Below, piece after piece: positions 8,744 through 18,083 of a DNA stretch of 64,000 bases. Position 1 is the stretch's first letter. Every line of letters starts with the position of its first letter. Position numbers and translations under genes: made by a program. The stretch is taken from the NCBI RefSeq assembly GCF_001515305.1, contig NZ_LNQV01000004.1, forward strand, positions 1 to 64,000. The letters run 5' to 3'. The stretch comes from Aquitalea pelogenes (GTDB lineage Bacteria > Pseudomonadota > Gammaproteobacteria > Burkholderiales > Chromobacteriaceae). The notes beneath the pieces were generated by a model. That model was not told where the DNA came from. It worked only from the letters and a program-made list of their open reading frames with translations, and made no database searches.

Positions 8744-9193
8744 ATGCATTTTGACAATCTCCCCATCCTGTTCATCCTGGCCATCTCGCTGATCGGCAAC
8801 AATTTCACGGTATCCATTGCCGCGCTGGTCTTGCTGTTGATCAAGCTGTTGGGGCTGGACAGCTGGCTGCCGGTAATCGAATCCAAAGGCATCAATGTTG
8901 GCGTGGCCATCCTCACCGCCGCCGTGCTGGTTCCGGTGGTATCCGGCCGGGTGGATGGCAACAGCATTGCCAATGTGTTCAAGTCGCCCGCCGGCATCAT
9001 CGCGGTGCTGACCGGTTTGCTGGTGGCCTGGATTGCCGGGCAGGGCGTGCCCTTCATGAAGTCTTCGCCCGAAGCGGTAACGGCGCTGATGATAGGAACG
9101 CTGATCGGCGTGTGCTTTTTCCGTGGGCTGGCGGTGGGGCCGCTGATTGCCGGCGGCGTGGTTGCGCTGGTACTGGGGCTGCTGAAGCTCTGA
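8744..9193 (+). CDS. UPF0756 (DUF441, YeaL-type) inner-membrane protein
   Basis: The 149-residue protein has four to five hydrophobic segments and family landmarks: LISLIGNN-like ILAISLIGNNFTVSIA, VGVAILTAAVLVPVVSG, and the closing GVCFFRGLAVGPLIAGG. Function of the family is unknown. The ATG at 8744 gives the usual family length; a longer frame upstream would add a non-hydrophobic extension and is rejected. No strong ribosome site. It is convergent with the LysR gene, 19 bases apart. Confidence 0.85.
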   Translation: MHFDNLPILFILAISLIGNNFTVSIAALVLLLIKLLGLDSWLPVIESKGINVGVAILTAAVLVPVVSGRVDGNSIANVFKSPAGIIAVLTGLLVAWIAGQGVPFMKSSPEAVTALMIGTLIGVCFFRGLAVGPLIAGGVVALVLGLLKL

Positions 9194-9212
9194 GCGGCCC
9201 GGACGGCCTCCA

Positions 9213-10055
9213 TCAGGCCCCGCCCAATATCTGCTCTGCCAGATAATCGCAGGGCGGACGCTTGGAGCGGGCACTGCGCGCCAGCACGATTTCCACCTGG
9301 CCGATATCCGGCAAGCCATCCTGCTGCGTCAAGCGCCGCAAGCGCTCCGGCAAACCACATAGCGCCAGCGGCGCAACGGCCAGCCCGGCCTCCACCATGC
9401 TGACCAGCCCGGTCAGGCTGGGGCTTTCGTAAGACATGCGAAACGAAATGTCCTGCCGTTGCAAGGCAGCAATCGCCCGTTCGCGGGCTACGCTGCCATG
9501 TTCGAACACCGCCAGCGGCAGCGGGCGCTCCTGCCACACCGCCCGGCTGGGCGAACCGGCCCAGACAATGGGCTCGAAGCGGATATGCTCGCCGCTGATG
9601 CGCGGACTTCTGGTGATGCAGGCCAGGTCCAGCGTGCAGTCCTCCAATAGCGGAATCAGCTCGCTGCTGGGACGGCCAATCACCTGGATTTCCACCCGCG
9701 GGTGTGCCAGCGAAAACTGGCGCAAGGTGGTGGGCAGCAAGGACGGGGCATAGTCGTCCGGCACGCCCAGCACGATGCGGCCAGTCACTTCCGGGCGCAC
9801 AATCATTGCCCAGGCCTCCTGCCGCAAGGCCAGCATCTTGCGTCCGTACTCCAGCAAGGCCAGGCCCTCGGCGGTGACTTCCACATGCCGGGTGTTGCGC
9901 TTGAACAGCGGCTTGCCCAGCGCATCCTCCAGACTCTTTATCTGCATGCTGACCGCAGAGGCAGAACGGTGCACCACAGCTGCGCCGCGCACAAAGGATT
10001 TTGCCTCGGCCACGGCAATCACCATTTCGATGACGTCCAGATCCAGTTTTTTCAT
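9213..10055 (-). CDS. LysR-family transcriptional regulator
   Basis: The 280-residue product has the LysR HTH at residues 1-60 (FVRGAAVVHRSASAVSMQIKSLE, GKPLFKRNTRHVEVT) and a periplasmic-binding-like effector domain. It is divergent from an RhtB/LysE exporter with a 102-base gap carrying inverted repeats, so it most likely controls that exporter. The inducer is unknown, but LysR partners of LysE-type exporters usually sense amino acids. Confidence 0.88.
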   Translation of the reverse strand: MKKLDLDVIEMVIAVAEAKSFVRGAAVVHRSASAVSMQIKSLEDALGKPLFKRNTRHVEVTAEGLALLEYGRKMLALRQEAWAMIVRPEVTGRIVLGVPDDYAPSLLPTTLRQFSLAHPRVEIQVIGRPSSELIPLLEDCTLDLACITRSPRISGEHIRFEPIVWAGSPSRAVWQERPLPLAVFEHGSVARERAIAALQRQDISFRMSYESPSLTGLVSMVEAGLAVAPLALCGLPERLRRLTQQDGLPDIGQVEIVLARSARSKRPPCDYLAEQILGGA

Positions 10056-10074
10056 TTGATCAGTAAATCTGAAT

Positions 10075-10103
10075 AGTGAAGCAAGTTTAATTCACTTAAC
10101 TTG
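10075..10103. promoter_or_regulatory. Interlocked inverted repeats in the LysR/RhtB divergent promoter
   Basis: Two inverted repeats overlap: AGTGAA (10075-10080) with TTCACT (10091-10096), and CAAGTT (10082-10087) with AACTTG (10098-10103). LysR proteins bind dyads in exactly this position between themselves and their target, so these are candidate sites. Binding is inferred. Confidence 0.45.
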
Positions 10104-10157
10104 ATAAGGCAGCAGGCCGATACTGCCAGGCATTCCCACCGAGGGCAGGAGCCCATG

Positions 10158-10832
10158 ATGAATACCGCACCCTCCCTGCAGGAGTTTCTGGCCATCGGCA
10201 TGCTGCTGGCCATCACGCCCGGGCCCAATATGATGTACGTGCTGTCGCGATCGGTGATACAGGGGCGGCAGGCTGGCCTGCTCTCGCTGGGCGGGGTCAT
10301 GCTGGGCTATCTGTTTTACATGCTGGCCGCCGCCTTCGGCATCACGGCGGTTTTTGTGGGCATCCCGCATGCCCTTGCCCTGCTGACCATGGTCGGGGCG
10401 CTATATCTGGCTTATCTGGCCTGGCAGTCGCTGCGGCCGGGCGGACGCTCGCCGTTTGACGTACGGACCGGACAAGCCGCACCGCCCCGACGCCTGCTGT
10501 TGATGGGGGCCACCACCAGTCTGCTCAACCCCAAACTGATGATGATCTTTGTTTCACTGCTTCCCCGCTTTGTCGATTATCAGGCCGGAAATGTACTTGG
10601 CCAGACACTGACACTGGGCTCCATGCTGATTCTCGGCTTTGCCACATCGAACGGCATGGTGGCGCTGTTTGCCGGCAGTCTGTCCGATTTGATGACCCGG
10701 CGTCGTGGCCTGATGCTGTTGCAACGCCTGCTGACCGGATGCGTGCTGGCCATCCTCAGTGCACGCATGCTGCAAGAAGCATTACCGGCAGGGCTGCTGG
10801 TCGATGTACTGATGCTGGGCAAATCAGCCTGA
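10158..10832 (+). CDS. LysE/RhtB-family amino-acid exporter
   Basis: The 224-residue membrane protein carries the family signature AITPGPNMMYVLSRSVIQGR near residue 20, the loop SLLNPKLMMIF near 125, and about six hydrophobic segments. It should export a small amino acid or homoserine-like compound. AGGAG sits six bases before ATG 10158 (a second ATG immediately upstream is possible). Probably controlled by the divergent LysR protein, and terminated by the hairpin at 10891. Confidence 0.88.
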   Translation: MNTAPSLQEFLAIGMLLAITPGPNMMYVLSRSVIQGRQAGLLSLGGVMLGYLFYMLAAAFGITAVFVGIPHALALLTMVGALYLAYLAWQSLRPGGRSPFDVRTGQAAPPRRLLLMGATTSLLNPKLMMIFVSLLPRFVDYQAGNVLGQTLTLGSMLILGFATSNGMVALFAGSLSDLMTRRRGLMLLQRLLTGCVLAILSARMLQEALPAGLLVDVLMLGKSA

Positions 10833-10890
10833 ATGATCGCGCGGTCTTCGCTGCCCGTCAGCAGCCGTTCACCCGGCCCTGCCAATAAAA

Positions 10891-10926
10891 AATGGCCGCT
10901 TGCACATGCAGGCGGCCATTGTTTTT
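10891..10926. terminator. Bidirectional terminator
   Basis: Perfect 9-bp stem AATGGCCGC/GCGGCCATT, then GTTTTTT on the plus strand and an A-run (T on minus) on the other side. It separates the convergent RhtB and BenE genes. Confidence 0.85.
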
Positions 10927-10939
10927 TCTGACTCAACAC

Positions 10940-12202
10940 TCAGCTTTTACCCTGCATCACCGGCTTGCTGACCGGCGTGCTTTTGGGGCGCGCCTTCAAG
11001 AGCCAGCTTACGCTGCCACCGGCCAGTACCGCCCACAGCGGCGAGCCGAGTCCGGCGATGGTGACACCCGATGCTGCCACGACAAAGGTGAGCAAGGCGG
11101 CTTCGCGGTGGCCTTCGTCCATCAACGCGGCGGTAAGCGATGAGGCCAGCGTGCCGAACAGCGCCAAGCCAGCAGCAGTCACCACCAGCGCCTTGGGCAG
11201 CAGCAGCACCAGGCCGGCCAGTGCACCACCGGCAATGCCCAGCACGATGTAGAGCGCACCGCACACCAGCCCGGCCATGTAGCGGCGTTGCGGGTCCGGG
11301 TGGGCCTCCGGCCCGGTGCAGATGGCGGCGATGATGGCCGCCAGCGTCACGCCATGCCCGCCCAGCGGCGCGGTGATGACCGAAGCCAGACCCAGCACGG
11401 TAACCGGCGAGCGGGCCGGAATGTGGTAACCGGAAGCAGACAGCACCGCCATGCCGGGCAAGAACTGGCTGGTCAGTGCCAGCAGTGCCAGTGGCAAGGC
11501 CAGGTTGACGAAAGCCGTCCACGACCACTGCGGCATGGTGAACAAGGGGCCGCTGCTGCCCTGCCAGCTGCCCGCCGTACCGTACATGCCTTGCCAGCTG
11601 GCAATGGCCAGCCCCAGGCCAATGGCGGCCAGCAGCGCAAAGCGCGGAAACAGCTTGCGACCGATGAAGAACAGCACCGTCATCGGCACCACCAGCAGCG
11701 CCTGCTGGCTGGCGGCAGCGGCCACGTCGGCAACAAAGTGGAACAGGATGCCGCCCAGCATGGCGGCCGCCAGCGAGGCCGGGAAAATCTTCATCAGCTT
11801 GTCGAAGGCACCGCTCACCCCCACCAGGGTGACAATGACGGCGGCAGCCAGAAACGCCCCCACTGCCTCGCCATACGGCACGCCGGGCAGCGCCGCCAGC
11901 AGCAGCGCCGCACCGGGCGTGCTCCAGGCGGTAATGACCGGAACGCGCCAGCGCAAGGTCAGCCAGATACCGGCCACGCCGGAGGCAATGGACACCGCCC
12001 ATACCCAGGAGCCAAGCTGGGCGGCACTCAGTCCGGCAGACTGGGCGGCATGCACAATGATAAGAAAGGGGCCGGAATAGCCCACCAGCAGTGCCAGCAC
12101 TGCGGCAAGCCCGGCCGAAGGCGAGAAATGGGACCAGCTGAACGGCACACGATCAGCATGCGTCTGGCTGGCAGGAGACTCTCGCGGGGAAAGCGTGGAC
12201 AT
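10940..12202 (-). CDS. benE: BenE-family benzoate/H+ symporter
   Basis: The 420-residue protein has about 12 hydrophobic segments and BenE landmarks: FSAGLAA-type start, TAWSTPGAALL, FPASLAAAMLGGILF, ITAPLGGHGVTLAAI and GLVLLLPKALV. Members import benzoate with protons. No benzoate-degradation genes are visible, so the substrate may differ. ATG 12202 is chosen for the GGAG seven bases upstream; an upstream extension in frame lacks support. It is divergent from a MocR-type regulator. Confidence 0.85.
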   Translation of the reverse strand: MSTLSPRESPASQTHADRVPFSWSHFSPSAGLAAVLALLVGYSGPFLIIVHAAQSAGLSAAQLGSWVWAVSIASGVAGIWLTLRWRVPVITAWSTPGAALLLAALPGVPYGEAVGAFLAAAVIVTLVGVSGAFDKLMKIFPASLAAAMLGGILFHFVADVAAAASQQALLVVPMTVLFFIGRKLFPRFALLAAIGLGLAIASWQGMYGTAGSWQGSSGPLFTMPQWSWTAFVNLALPLALLALTSQFLPGMAVLSASGYHIPARSPVTVLGLASVITAPLGGHGVTLAAIIAAICTGPEAHPDPQRRYMAGLVCGALYIVLGIAGGALAGLVLLLPKALVVTAAGLALFGTLASSLTAALMDEGHREAALLTFVVAASGVTIAGLGSPLWAVLAGGSVSWLLKARPKSTPVSKPVMQGKS

Positions 12203-12316
12203 GGATGAACTCCAGGATGCGTCAATGCACACAGGGTAAACAATGTCGGCCGGTCTGCCTTCCCACACGGCGGGCAAACAGCGTAGACTGGGCTGAATCT
12301 GTTATATAGAACAGCG

Positions 12317-13753
12317 ATGACCGACACTCCGCTCTACCTGCATATCGCCCGCCAGCTGCAAGCGCGACTGGACAGTGGCGAATGGCCGCCGGGCAGCCGC
12401 CTGCCTGCTGTGCGTCAGCTGGCAGCCGAACACGGCGTCAACACCCTGACCGCGCTGGCGGCCTACCGCCATCTGGAAGAACAGCAGCGCGTGGTGGCGC
12501 GTCCACGCAGCGGTTTCTTTGCTGCGCTGCCGCGCCATGTAGCAGAAAGCGGCCATATCACCCCGCCCGGCCCCACCGCCGCCGCGCTGGTGGACGTGGA
12601 CAGCCGCATGAGCAATCTGATCCGCCTGTCAGCCTCGTCCATCCGCCAGCAATTGCACATGGCCGAGGCGCACCACAGCCTGTATCCGGCGCAGGAATTG
12701 TCGCGACGCATGCAAATGCGGCTGGCCCGCCAGCCGGAGCTGATTGGCGCTTACCTGCCCACCGCCGACCAGCAACAGCTGTACCAGCAAATACGCCGTC
12801 TGGCCTCTGGCTGGCAGCTGGATATTCCGGCCGACCACATCCTGTTCACCCAGGGCATTACCGAAGCCATCAGCCTGTCGCTGCGCCACCTCACCCGCCC
12901 GGGCGATGTGGTGGCGGTGGAAACCCCGGTGTACTTCGGCCTGCTGCAAACCCTGCAATCACTGGGCCTGAAGGCGCTGGAGATTCCCTGCACGCCGGAT
13001 GCCGGGCTGTCGCTGGAGGCGCTGGAATTCGCCCTGCGCCACGGTGCGCCGGTGAAATGCCTGGTAACGGTGACCAACTTCCAGAACCCCACCGGTGCGC
13101 TGATGCCGGACGACAACAAAAAGCGCCTGCTGCAACTGGCGCGCCGTCACGGCCTCACCATCATCGAGGACGATGTATTCGGCGAGCTGTATTTCGGCAA
13201 CCAGCATCCGGCCCCGCTCAAGGCCTGGGACCATGACGGCGACGTGATTTACTGTTCGTCCTTCACCAAGAGCTTTGCCCCGGCCTTCCGTCTGGGCTGG
13301 CTGTCCGGCGGGCGGCACCATGCCGCGCTGGAGCGGCTGCGCGAAAGCAGCAGCCTGGTCAGCCCGGCCATCCTGCTTGGCGTGTTGTCCGAGATGCTGG
13401 CCAGCGGCGACTACGCCCGCATCAGCCAGCGCATCCGCCAGCAGCTGAAACAGCAAATGGAACAATTGAGCGACGCGGTGCTGGATGCCTTCCCGCGCGG
13501 CACCCGCGTACGGCGGCCACAGGGTGGCATGCTGCTGTGGGTGGAAGGCCCGGAAGGGCTGGACAGCCAGGCCCTGCTGGAAGCCGCGCTCTCCCGCTCC
13601 ATCAGCTTTGCTCCCGGCCTGGTATTTTCTGCCGAGCCGCGTTTTGGCCACTGCCTGCGTATCAACTGCGGCCAGCCCTGGTCCACCCAGCTGGCCGAGG
13701 ACATCCACCTGCTGGGCTGGCTGGCAGCAGAACAACTGGCCGGACGGCTGTGA
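12317..13753 (+). CDS. MocR-type GntR regulator with PLP aminotransferase-like domain
   Basis: The 478-residue product has a GntR winged HTH at residues 1-70 ([22 protein letters not shown]) and a fold-type-I aminotransferase-like domain from about 110. The PLP-binding Lys is in [15 protein letters not shown], and [13 protein letters not shown] marks the cofactor pocket. Such proteins use PLP or an amino acid as effector rather than as catalysts. The gene is first in an apparent operon with an FAD oxidoreductase (TGATG overlap) and a MOSC protein, and divergent from benE. Which neighbour it controls is inferred. Confidence 0.88.
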   Translation: MTDTPLYLHIARQLQARLDSGEWPPGSRLPAVRQLAAEHGVNTLTALAAYRHLEEQQRVVARPRSGFFAALPRHVAESGHITPPGPTAAALVDVDSRMSNLIRLSASSIRQQLHMAEAHHSLYPAQELSRRMQMRLARQPELIGAYLPTADQQQLYQQIRRLASGWQLDIPADHILFTQGITEAISLSLRHLTRPGDVVAVETPVYFGLLQTLQSLGLKALEIPCTPDAGLSLEALEFALRHGAPVKCLVTVTNFQNPTGALMPDDNKKRLLQLARRHGLTIIEDDVFGELYFGNQHPAPLKAWDHDGDVIYCSSFTKSFAPAFRLGWLSGGRHHAALERLRESSSLVSPAILLGVLSEMLASGDYARISQRIRQQLKQQMEQLSDAVLDAFPRGTRVRRPQGGMLLWVEGPEGLDSQALLEAALSRSISFAPGLVFSAEPRFGHCLRINCGQPWSTQLAEDIHLLGWLAAEQLAGRL

Positions 13754-14853
13754 TGGATCAGGTGGATTGCGTGGTGATAGGCGCGGGCGTGGTGGGCTTG
13801 GCCATTGCCCGCCAACTGGCCATGGCCGGGCGCGAGGTGCTGATTTGCGAGGCGGAAGGCCAGATTGGCCAGCACTGCAGCAGCCGCAGCAGCGAGGTGA
13901 TTCACGCCGGGCTGTACTACCCCACAGGCAGCCTGAAGGCGCGGCTGTGCGTGCAGGGCCGTGCCATGCTGTACCGCTATTGCGCCGAGCGGCACATCCC
14001 GCACCAGCGTATCGGCAAGCTGTTGCTGGCCAACACAGCTGCCGACATGCCGCGCTTGCAGGATATTGCCCGCCGCGCTGTCGCCAATGGCGTGGAGGAT
14101 CTGCACTGGCTGGATGCCGCCGGGGTGCGTGCGCTGGAACCGCAACTGCAAGTACATGCCGCCTTGCTGTCTCCCTCCACCGGCATTATCGATAGCCATG
14201 CCTTACTGCAAGCCCTGCTGGCTGATGCCGAAGCCCACGGCGCGCAACTGGCCTGCCATTCCCCGCTCAGCCGTGGCCGGGTAGTGGCAGATGGCATGGA
14301 ACTGGAAATCGCCGGCATCACCATCAAGGCCAGATCGGTCATCAACGCAGCCGGGGCGTGGGCACCGGCTGTCGCCAGCAGCATGGCCGGTGTTCCACGT
14401 GAAACCATTCCGACCGCCCACTATGCTCGTGGTGTGTATTTCAGCCTGAGCGGGCGTTCGCCGTTCTCGCGGCTGATTTACCCGCTGCCGGAAGCGGGCG
14501 GGCTGGGCTGCCACCTGACGCTGGATCTGGCCGGACAGGCGCGCTTCGGCCCGGATGTGGAATGGATAGACGGCGTGGACTACCGGCTGGACCCGGCCCG
14601 CGCCGCTGCCTTCTATCACAGCATTCGCCGCTGGTGGCCGCAGTTGCCGGACGGCGCATTGCAGCCGGGGTATGCCGGGGTGCGCCCCAAACTGGCAGGG
14701 CCGGGCGAGCCGGATGCCGACTTTGTCATCCAGGGCCCGGCACAACATGGCGTGGCCGGGCTGATCAATCTGTACGGCATCGAATCCCCCGGTCTGACCA
14801 GTTGCCTGGCGCTGGCGGCGCTGGTGGGTGCCATGGCCAATCAACACATATGA
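13753..14853 (+). CDS. FAD-dependent oxidoreductase, L-2-hydroxyglutarate dehydrogenase (LhgO)-like
   Basis: The 366-residue DAO-fold protein starts with a Rossmann motif [16 protein letters not shown] and has LhgO-type features: [15 protein letters not shown] near residue 45, NAAGAWAP near 200, and [20 protein letters not shown] near 310. The closest family oxidises L-2-hydroxyglutarate to 2-oxoglutarate, passing electrons to quinone. The start overlaps the MocR stop by one base (TGATG), implying coupled translation. Other 2-hydroxyacid or amino-acid substrates are possible. Confidence 0.82.
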   Translation: MDQVDCVVIGAGVVGLAIARQLAMAGREVLICEAEGQIGQHCSSRSSEVIHAGLYYPTGSLKARLCVQGRAMLYRYCAERHIPHQRIGKLLLANTAADMPRLQDIARRAVANGVEDLHWLDAAGVRALEPQLQVHAALLSPSTGIIDSHALLQALLADAEAHGAQLACHSPLSRGRVVADGMELEIAGITIKARSVINAAGAWAPAVASSMAGVPRETIPTAHYARGVYFSLSGRSPFSRLIYPLPEAGGLGCHLTLDLAGQARFGPDVEWIDGVDYRLDPARAAAFYHSIRRWWPQLPDGALQPGYAGVRPKLAGPGEPDADFVIQGPAQHGVAGLINLYGIESPGLTSCLALAALVGAMANQHI

Positions 14854-14860
14854 GACCGAC

Positions 14861-15460
14861 ATGACAGACAGCCCCACCCTGCACTCCATCAATCTGGCAG
14901 CGGTCAGCCCCATGCTGATCGAAGGCCGCCGCATCATGAGTGGCATCAACAAGCTGCCGGTCAGCACCCTGCAACGGCCCGAGGCCATTGCGGTGGGCAA
15001 GCTGGGGCTGGCGGGCGACGAGCAGGCCGACCCCACCGTACACGGTGGGCTGGCCAAGGCCATCTACGCCTACCCGCTGGAGCACTACCCATTCTGGCAG
15101 CAAGCCTGCCAGCAGCATGGTTCGCGCCATGCCGGCAGTGCTTTACACCACGGCATGCTGGGAGAAAACCTCACCATCAGCGGCCTGCTGGAACAGGATG
15201 CCTACGTGGGCGATGTGCTGGAATTTGCCGATTGCCGACTGCAGATTACCGAACCACGCCAGCCCTGCTTCAAGTTCCAGGCGCACATGGACATGCGCCT
15301 GGCGGTGAAGCTGATGGCGCAAAGCGGGCATTGCGGCTTTTATCTGGCGGTGGTGCAAACCGGCACGCTGCGCGCCGGGGAAAGCTTCCGCATCCTGCCC
15401 GGCCCACGAGAGCTGAGCATGGCCGACGCCTTCCGCCGCCGCTTGCGCCGACTGGATTGA
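14861..15460 (+). CDS. MOSC-domain protein (YiiM-like)
   Basis: The 199-residue protein carries a MOSC core: GDEQADPTVHGGLAKAIYAY near residue 50, GMLGENLTISGL near 105, and the Cys in EPRQPCFKF near 138, the residue thought to take part in sulfur/Mo-cofactor chemistry. YiiM relatives reduce N-hydroxylated bases such as 6-hydroxylaminopurine. The gene starts 7 bases after the LhgO-like gene, so it is probably in the same operon. Substrate is inferred. Confidence 0.83.
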   Translation: MTDSPTLHSINLAAVSPMLIEGRRIMSGINKLPVSTLQRPEAIAVGKLGLAGDEQADPTVHGGLAKAIYAYPLEHYPFWQQACQQHGSRHAGSALHHGMLGENLTISGLLEQDAYVGDVLEFADCRLQITEPRQPCFKFQAHMDMRLAVKLMAQSGHCGFYLAVVQTGTLRAGESFRILPGPRELSMADAFRRRLRRLD

Positions 15461-15558
15461 AGCCACCGCATAAGCCGACAGCATTTGGCGAAATGCGCCG
15501 CTCATGTAGAATCAGACAGCCTCCAACACCGCAGCATACTGACAAACGACCCGCCACC

Positions 15559-16323
15559 ATGATCATTCTCAATCAGCGCCAGCAGGAACTGCTGGGCATC
15601 GTCCATCGCGAAAGCTATGTCACCGTGGAAAAGCTGGCCGCCCATTTTGGCGTCACCCACCAGACCATACGCCGCGACATTGCGCTGATGGCGGAACACC
15701 AGCTGCTGCAGCGCTATCACGGTGGTGCCAGCGTGCTGTCCAGTGTGGAAAACGTGGCCTACAACGCCCGTCAGGTGTTGTGCATAGAGGAAAAGCGCCG
15801 TCTGGCCGCGCTGCTGGCCAAGCAGATTCCCGACAATGCCTCCTTGTTCATCAATATCGGCACCACCACCGAAGAAGTGGCCAAGGCGCTGCATCGCCAT
15901 CGCGGCCTCAGGGTGATCACCAACAACCTGCACGTGGCCGACATGATGTGCGACTACCCGGATTGTGAGGTCATCGTGCTGGGCGGCGTGCTGCGCAAGC
16001 GCGACCGCGGCATCACCGGTGAAGCCACGGTGCAGCTGATCCGCCAGTTCAAGGTGGACTACGGCATCATCGGCATTTCCAGCATCGAAAACGATGGCGT
16101 GCTGCGCGATTACGACTATCGTGAAGTACGCACTTCGGAAGCCATCATCCAGCAATCGCGCCAGGTGCTGCTGGCGGCGGATCATTCCAAGTTCGGCCGC
16201 CCGGCGCTGGTGGAACTGGGCCATCTGTCACAGGTGCATGCGCTGTTTACCGACAAGCCGGTGCCGCCGGAAATGCAGGCGGTGATTGCCGAAGCGGGCA
16301 CCCAGCTGTTTGTCGCCGACTGA
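15559..16323 (+). CDS. glpR: DeoR-family repressor of glycerol genes (GlpR)
   Basis: The 254-residue protein has a DeoR HTH (VTVEKLAAHFGVTHQTIRRD, residues 19-38) and a sugar-phosphate-sensing C-terminal domain with FINIGTTTEEVA, NNLHVADM and GGVLRKRDRGITGEAT. The strong GlpR resemblance and glpD, glpF and glpK 3-7 kb away support repression of glycerol use with glycerol 3-phosphate as inducer. GlpR-type box sequences occur upstream of glpD and glpK. Own promoter in the 98-base gap after the MOSC gene. Confidence 0.88.
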   Translation: MIILNQRQQELLGIVHRESYVTVEKLAAHFGVTHQTIRRDIALMAEHQLLQRYHGGASVLSSVENVAYNARQVLCIEEKRRLAALLAKQIPDNASLFINIGTTTEEVAKALHRHRGLRVITNNLHVADMMCDYPDCEVIVLGGVLRKRDRGITGEATVQLIRQFKVDYGIIGISSIENDGVLRDYDYREVRTSEAIIQQSRQVLLAADHSKFGRPALVELGHLSQVHALFTDKPVPPEMQAVIAEAGTQLFVAD

Positions 16324-16342
16324 GACCTGCTAAGAAAGCCGC

Positions 16343-16417
16343 CTTGCCGTACTTGCTGTACTGTCTGCGTCGGCAGGCCCTGACCCGGATTTTCTGCGAG
16401 GTTTTGCCAGCCGCGCT
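16343..16417 (+). repeat. Copy A of a degenerate intergenic repeat
   Basis: About 75 bases beginning CTTGCCGTACT and ending with AGGTTTTGCCAGCCGCGCT, directly after glpR. It aligns with 17069-17136 at roughly three quarters identity, copy B lacking 7 bases. Both copies have the same orientation and lie just downstream of a plus-strand gene, as expected for a dispersed 3'-flanking repeat of this genome. Confidence 0.6.
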
Positions 16418-16481
16418 GAGCGAACCTCTGCCACATCAAGCTGCCAAAAACTGTTCCAGCCCGAATGTCGAGGAGCCCCCC

Positions 16482-17030
16482 ATGTCTGCATTCACCCGCC
16501 ACACCCTGTCCATCGGCCTGTCCGCCCTGCTGCTGGCCACCACGGCCCAGGCCGAACTGAGCAAAGGTGCCCCGGCCAGCGACTTCAGCACCGAAGCCTC
16601 GCTGGGCGGCAAACGCTTTCATTACTCGCTGAACGAGGCGCTGAGCCACGGCCCGGTGGTGCTGTACTTCTACCCGGCGGCCTTTACCAGCGGCTGCACG
16701 GTGGAAGCCCACCTGTTTGCCGAAGCCACCGACAAGTTCAAGGCGCTGGGCGCCACGGTGATCGGCGTGTCTGGCGACGACATCGAAAAGCTGCAACGCT
16801 TTTCCGTGTCCGAATGCCGCAGCAAATTCCCGGTGGCGGCGGACAAGGATCGCAAGATCATGAAAGCCTACGACGCAGTGATGATTCCCGGCACCAGCTA
16901 CGCCAGCCGCGTCTCCTACGTCATCACGCCGGACCATAAAGTCTGGTACAGCTATAACGCCATGGCCCCCGACCAGCATGTCAGCAACACGCTGAAGGCG
17001 CTGGAAGCGTGGAAGGCGGCGGGGCACTAA
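16482..17030 (+). CDS. Exported peroxiredoxin (BCP/PrxQ-like)
   Basis: The 182-residue protein has a signal peptide (RHTLSIGLSALLLATTAQA) and an AhpC/TSA domain with the peroxidatic site YPAAFTSGCTVEA (Cys72). The usual PrxQ resolving Cys five residues later is absent; a second Cys at 112 (SVSECRSKF) could resolve. It should reduce peroxides in the periplasm with thiol partners. GAGGAG precedes ATG 16482. The gene is flanked on both sides by copies of the same degenerate repeat. Confidence 0.82.
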   Translation: MSAFTRHTLSIGLSALLLATTAQAELSKGAPASDFSTEASLGGKRFHYSLNEALSHGPVVLYFYPAAFTSGCTVEAHLFAEATDKFKALGATVIGVSGDDIEKLQRFSVSECRSKFPVAADKDRKIMKAYDAVMIPGTSYASRVSYVITPDHKVWYSYNAMAPDQHVSNTLKALEAWKAAGH

Positions 17031-17068
17031 GACCCGCTCACACACCCCCCGATGCTGCGTTGCGCGGA

Positions 17069-17136
17069 CTTGCCGTACTCACTGTACGTCGGCGCGCCTT
17101 GACTCGGGTGCTCTACGCGGTTTTGTTAGCGGCTCT
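17069..17136 (+). repeat. Copy B of the degenerate intergenic repeat
   Basis: Starts CTTGCCGTACT and ends GGTTTTGTTAGCGGCTCT, 40 bases after the peroxiredoxin stop; see 16343-16417 for the alignment. It lies between that gene and the convergent exporter gene. No terminal inverted repeats or target duplication are visible. Confidence 0.6.
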
Positions 17137-17145
17137 AAACCGGTC

Positions 17146-18009
17146 TCAGCCAGCCCGCGCCGCCAGCGCCGCTCCGCCGATGATGGCAAGGCAGGACAGC
17201 AACAGGCTCCAGCTGGGCGTGGCCAGGCCTGCGCCCAGCAGCAACAGCGTGGAGATCAGCGGTGCGGCGTAGGACAGCACGCCAAGCAGCGGCAGATTGC
17301 CCTGCTTCATGCCGATATCCCAGGTGAAGAAGGCAATGCCCACCGGCCCCAGCCCCAGGGCCAGCACGCCCAGCCAGGCCGTCCACGGCGCAGTCCATAC
17401 CGTGGCTTCGCCATACAGATGACACAGCGCCGCCAGCACGGCAGTTGCGGCGCAGAACCAGCCCACCGCATCGGTCGGCACCTGTGCCACCAGACGGCTG
17501 GCCACCGAGTACAGTGACCAGATCAGCGCGCACAGCAAGGCCATCAGGTAGCCGGGCAGGTACTGGCGGGCAAAACCGCCCTGCCCGCCACCCAGCAACA
17601 GCCAGCAGCCACCCAGCGCCAGCAGGCCGCCCAACAGATGCCAGCGTGACAGGCGATGGCCGGGCAGCAAGGCGGAAAACAGCAGAATCAGCAGCGGCCA
17701 CAAATAGGCCAGCAGACTGACCTGCACCGCCGGGGCCAGCCGCATGGCCAGGAAATAGCAAAAGTGATATCCGAACAGCCCGCCCACTCCCAGCGCCCAG
17801 GCCAGGGGCGGCTGACGCAGAAAGCGGATAGGTGACTGAGCGGCGCGCAGCCATTTGGCCAGCATCAGGCCAAAGGCCAGCGCAAAGGTCATGGCCAATA
17901 GCTGGAAGGGCGGAAACACGCCGGCCGTCAGCCGGGTCAGCAGCGCAAGGCTGCCCCATAGCAGGATGGACAGGCTGCCGATCAGCGTAGCCTGGTGGCG
18001 GGTAAGCAT
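17146..18009 (-). CDS. YddG-like DMT exporter
   Basis: The 287-residue protein has ten hydrophobic segments. It resembles YddG, the aromatic amino-acid exporter, in MLTRHQATLIGSLSILLWG at the start, LLAYLWPLLILLFSALLPG near residue 100, and WDIGMKQGNLPLLGVLSY near 225. It probably exports aromatic or other neutral amino acids; specificity is inferred. ATG 18009 matches the YddG start; upstream in-frame sequence is not hydrophobic and overlaps the neighbouring gene's end. The AraC gene 74 bases upstream on the same strand may regulate it. Confidence 0.82.
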   Translation of the reverse strand: MLTRHQATLIGSLSILLWGSLALLTRLTAGVFPPFQLLAMTFALAFGLMLAKWLRAAQSPIRFLRQPPLAWALGVGGLFGYHFCYFLAMRLAPAVQVSLLAYLWPLLILLFSALLPGHRLSRWHLLGGLLALGGCWLLLGGGQGGFARQYLPGYLMALLCALIWSLYSVASRLVAQVPTDAVGWFCAATAVLAALCHLYGEATVWTAPWTAWLGVLALGLGPVGIAFFTWDIGMKQGNLPLLGVLSYAAPLISTLLLLGAGLATPSWSLLLSCLAIIGGAALAARAG

Positions 18010-18083
18010 GGGCAATACTCTCAGACAAGCAAAAGCGCAGTGTAGGCAGGATGGCACGCGGCGACTTTGCCGGGCTGGCGGGC

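Noticed and set aside
16344-16481. N-terminal extension of the peroxiredoxin
   Set aside because: It would translate the intergenic repeat; the signal peptide and GAGGAG site support ATG 16482.
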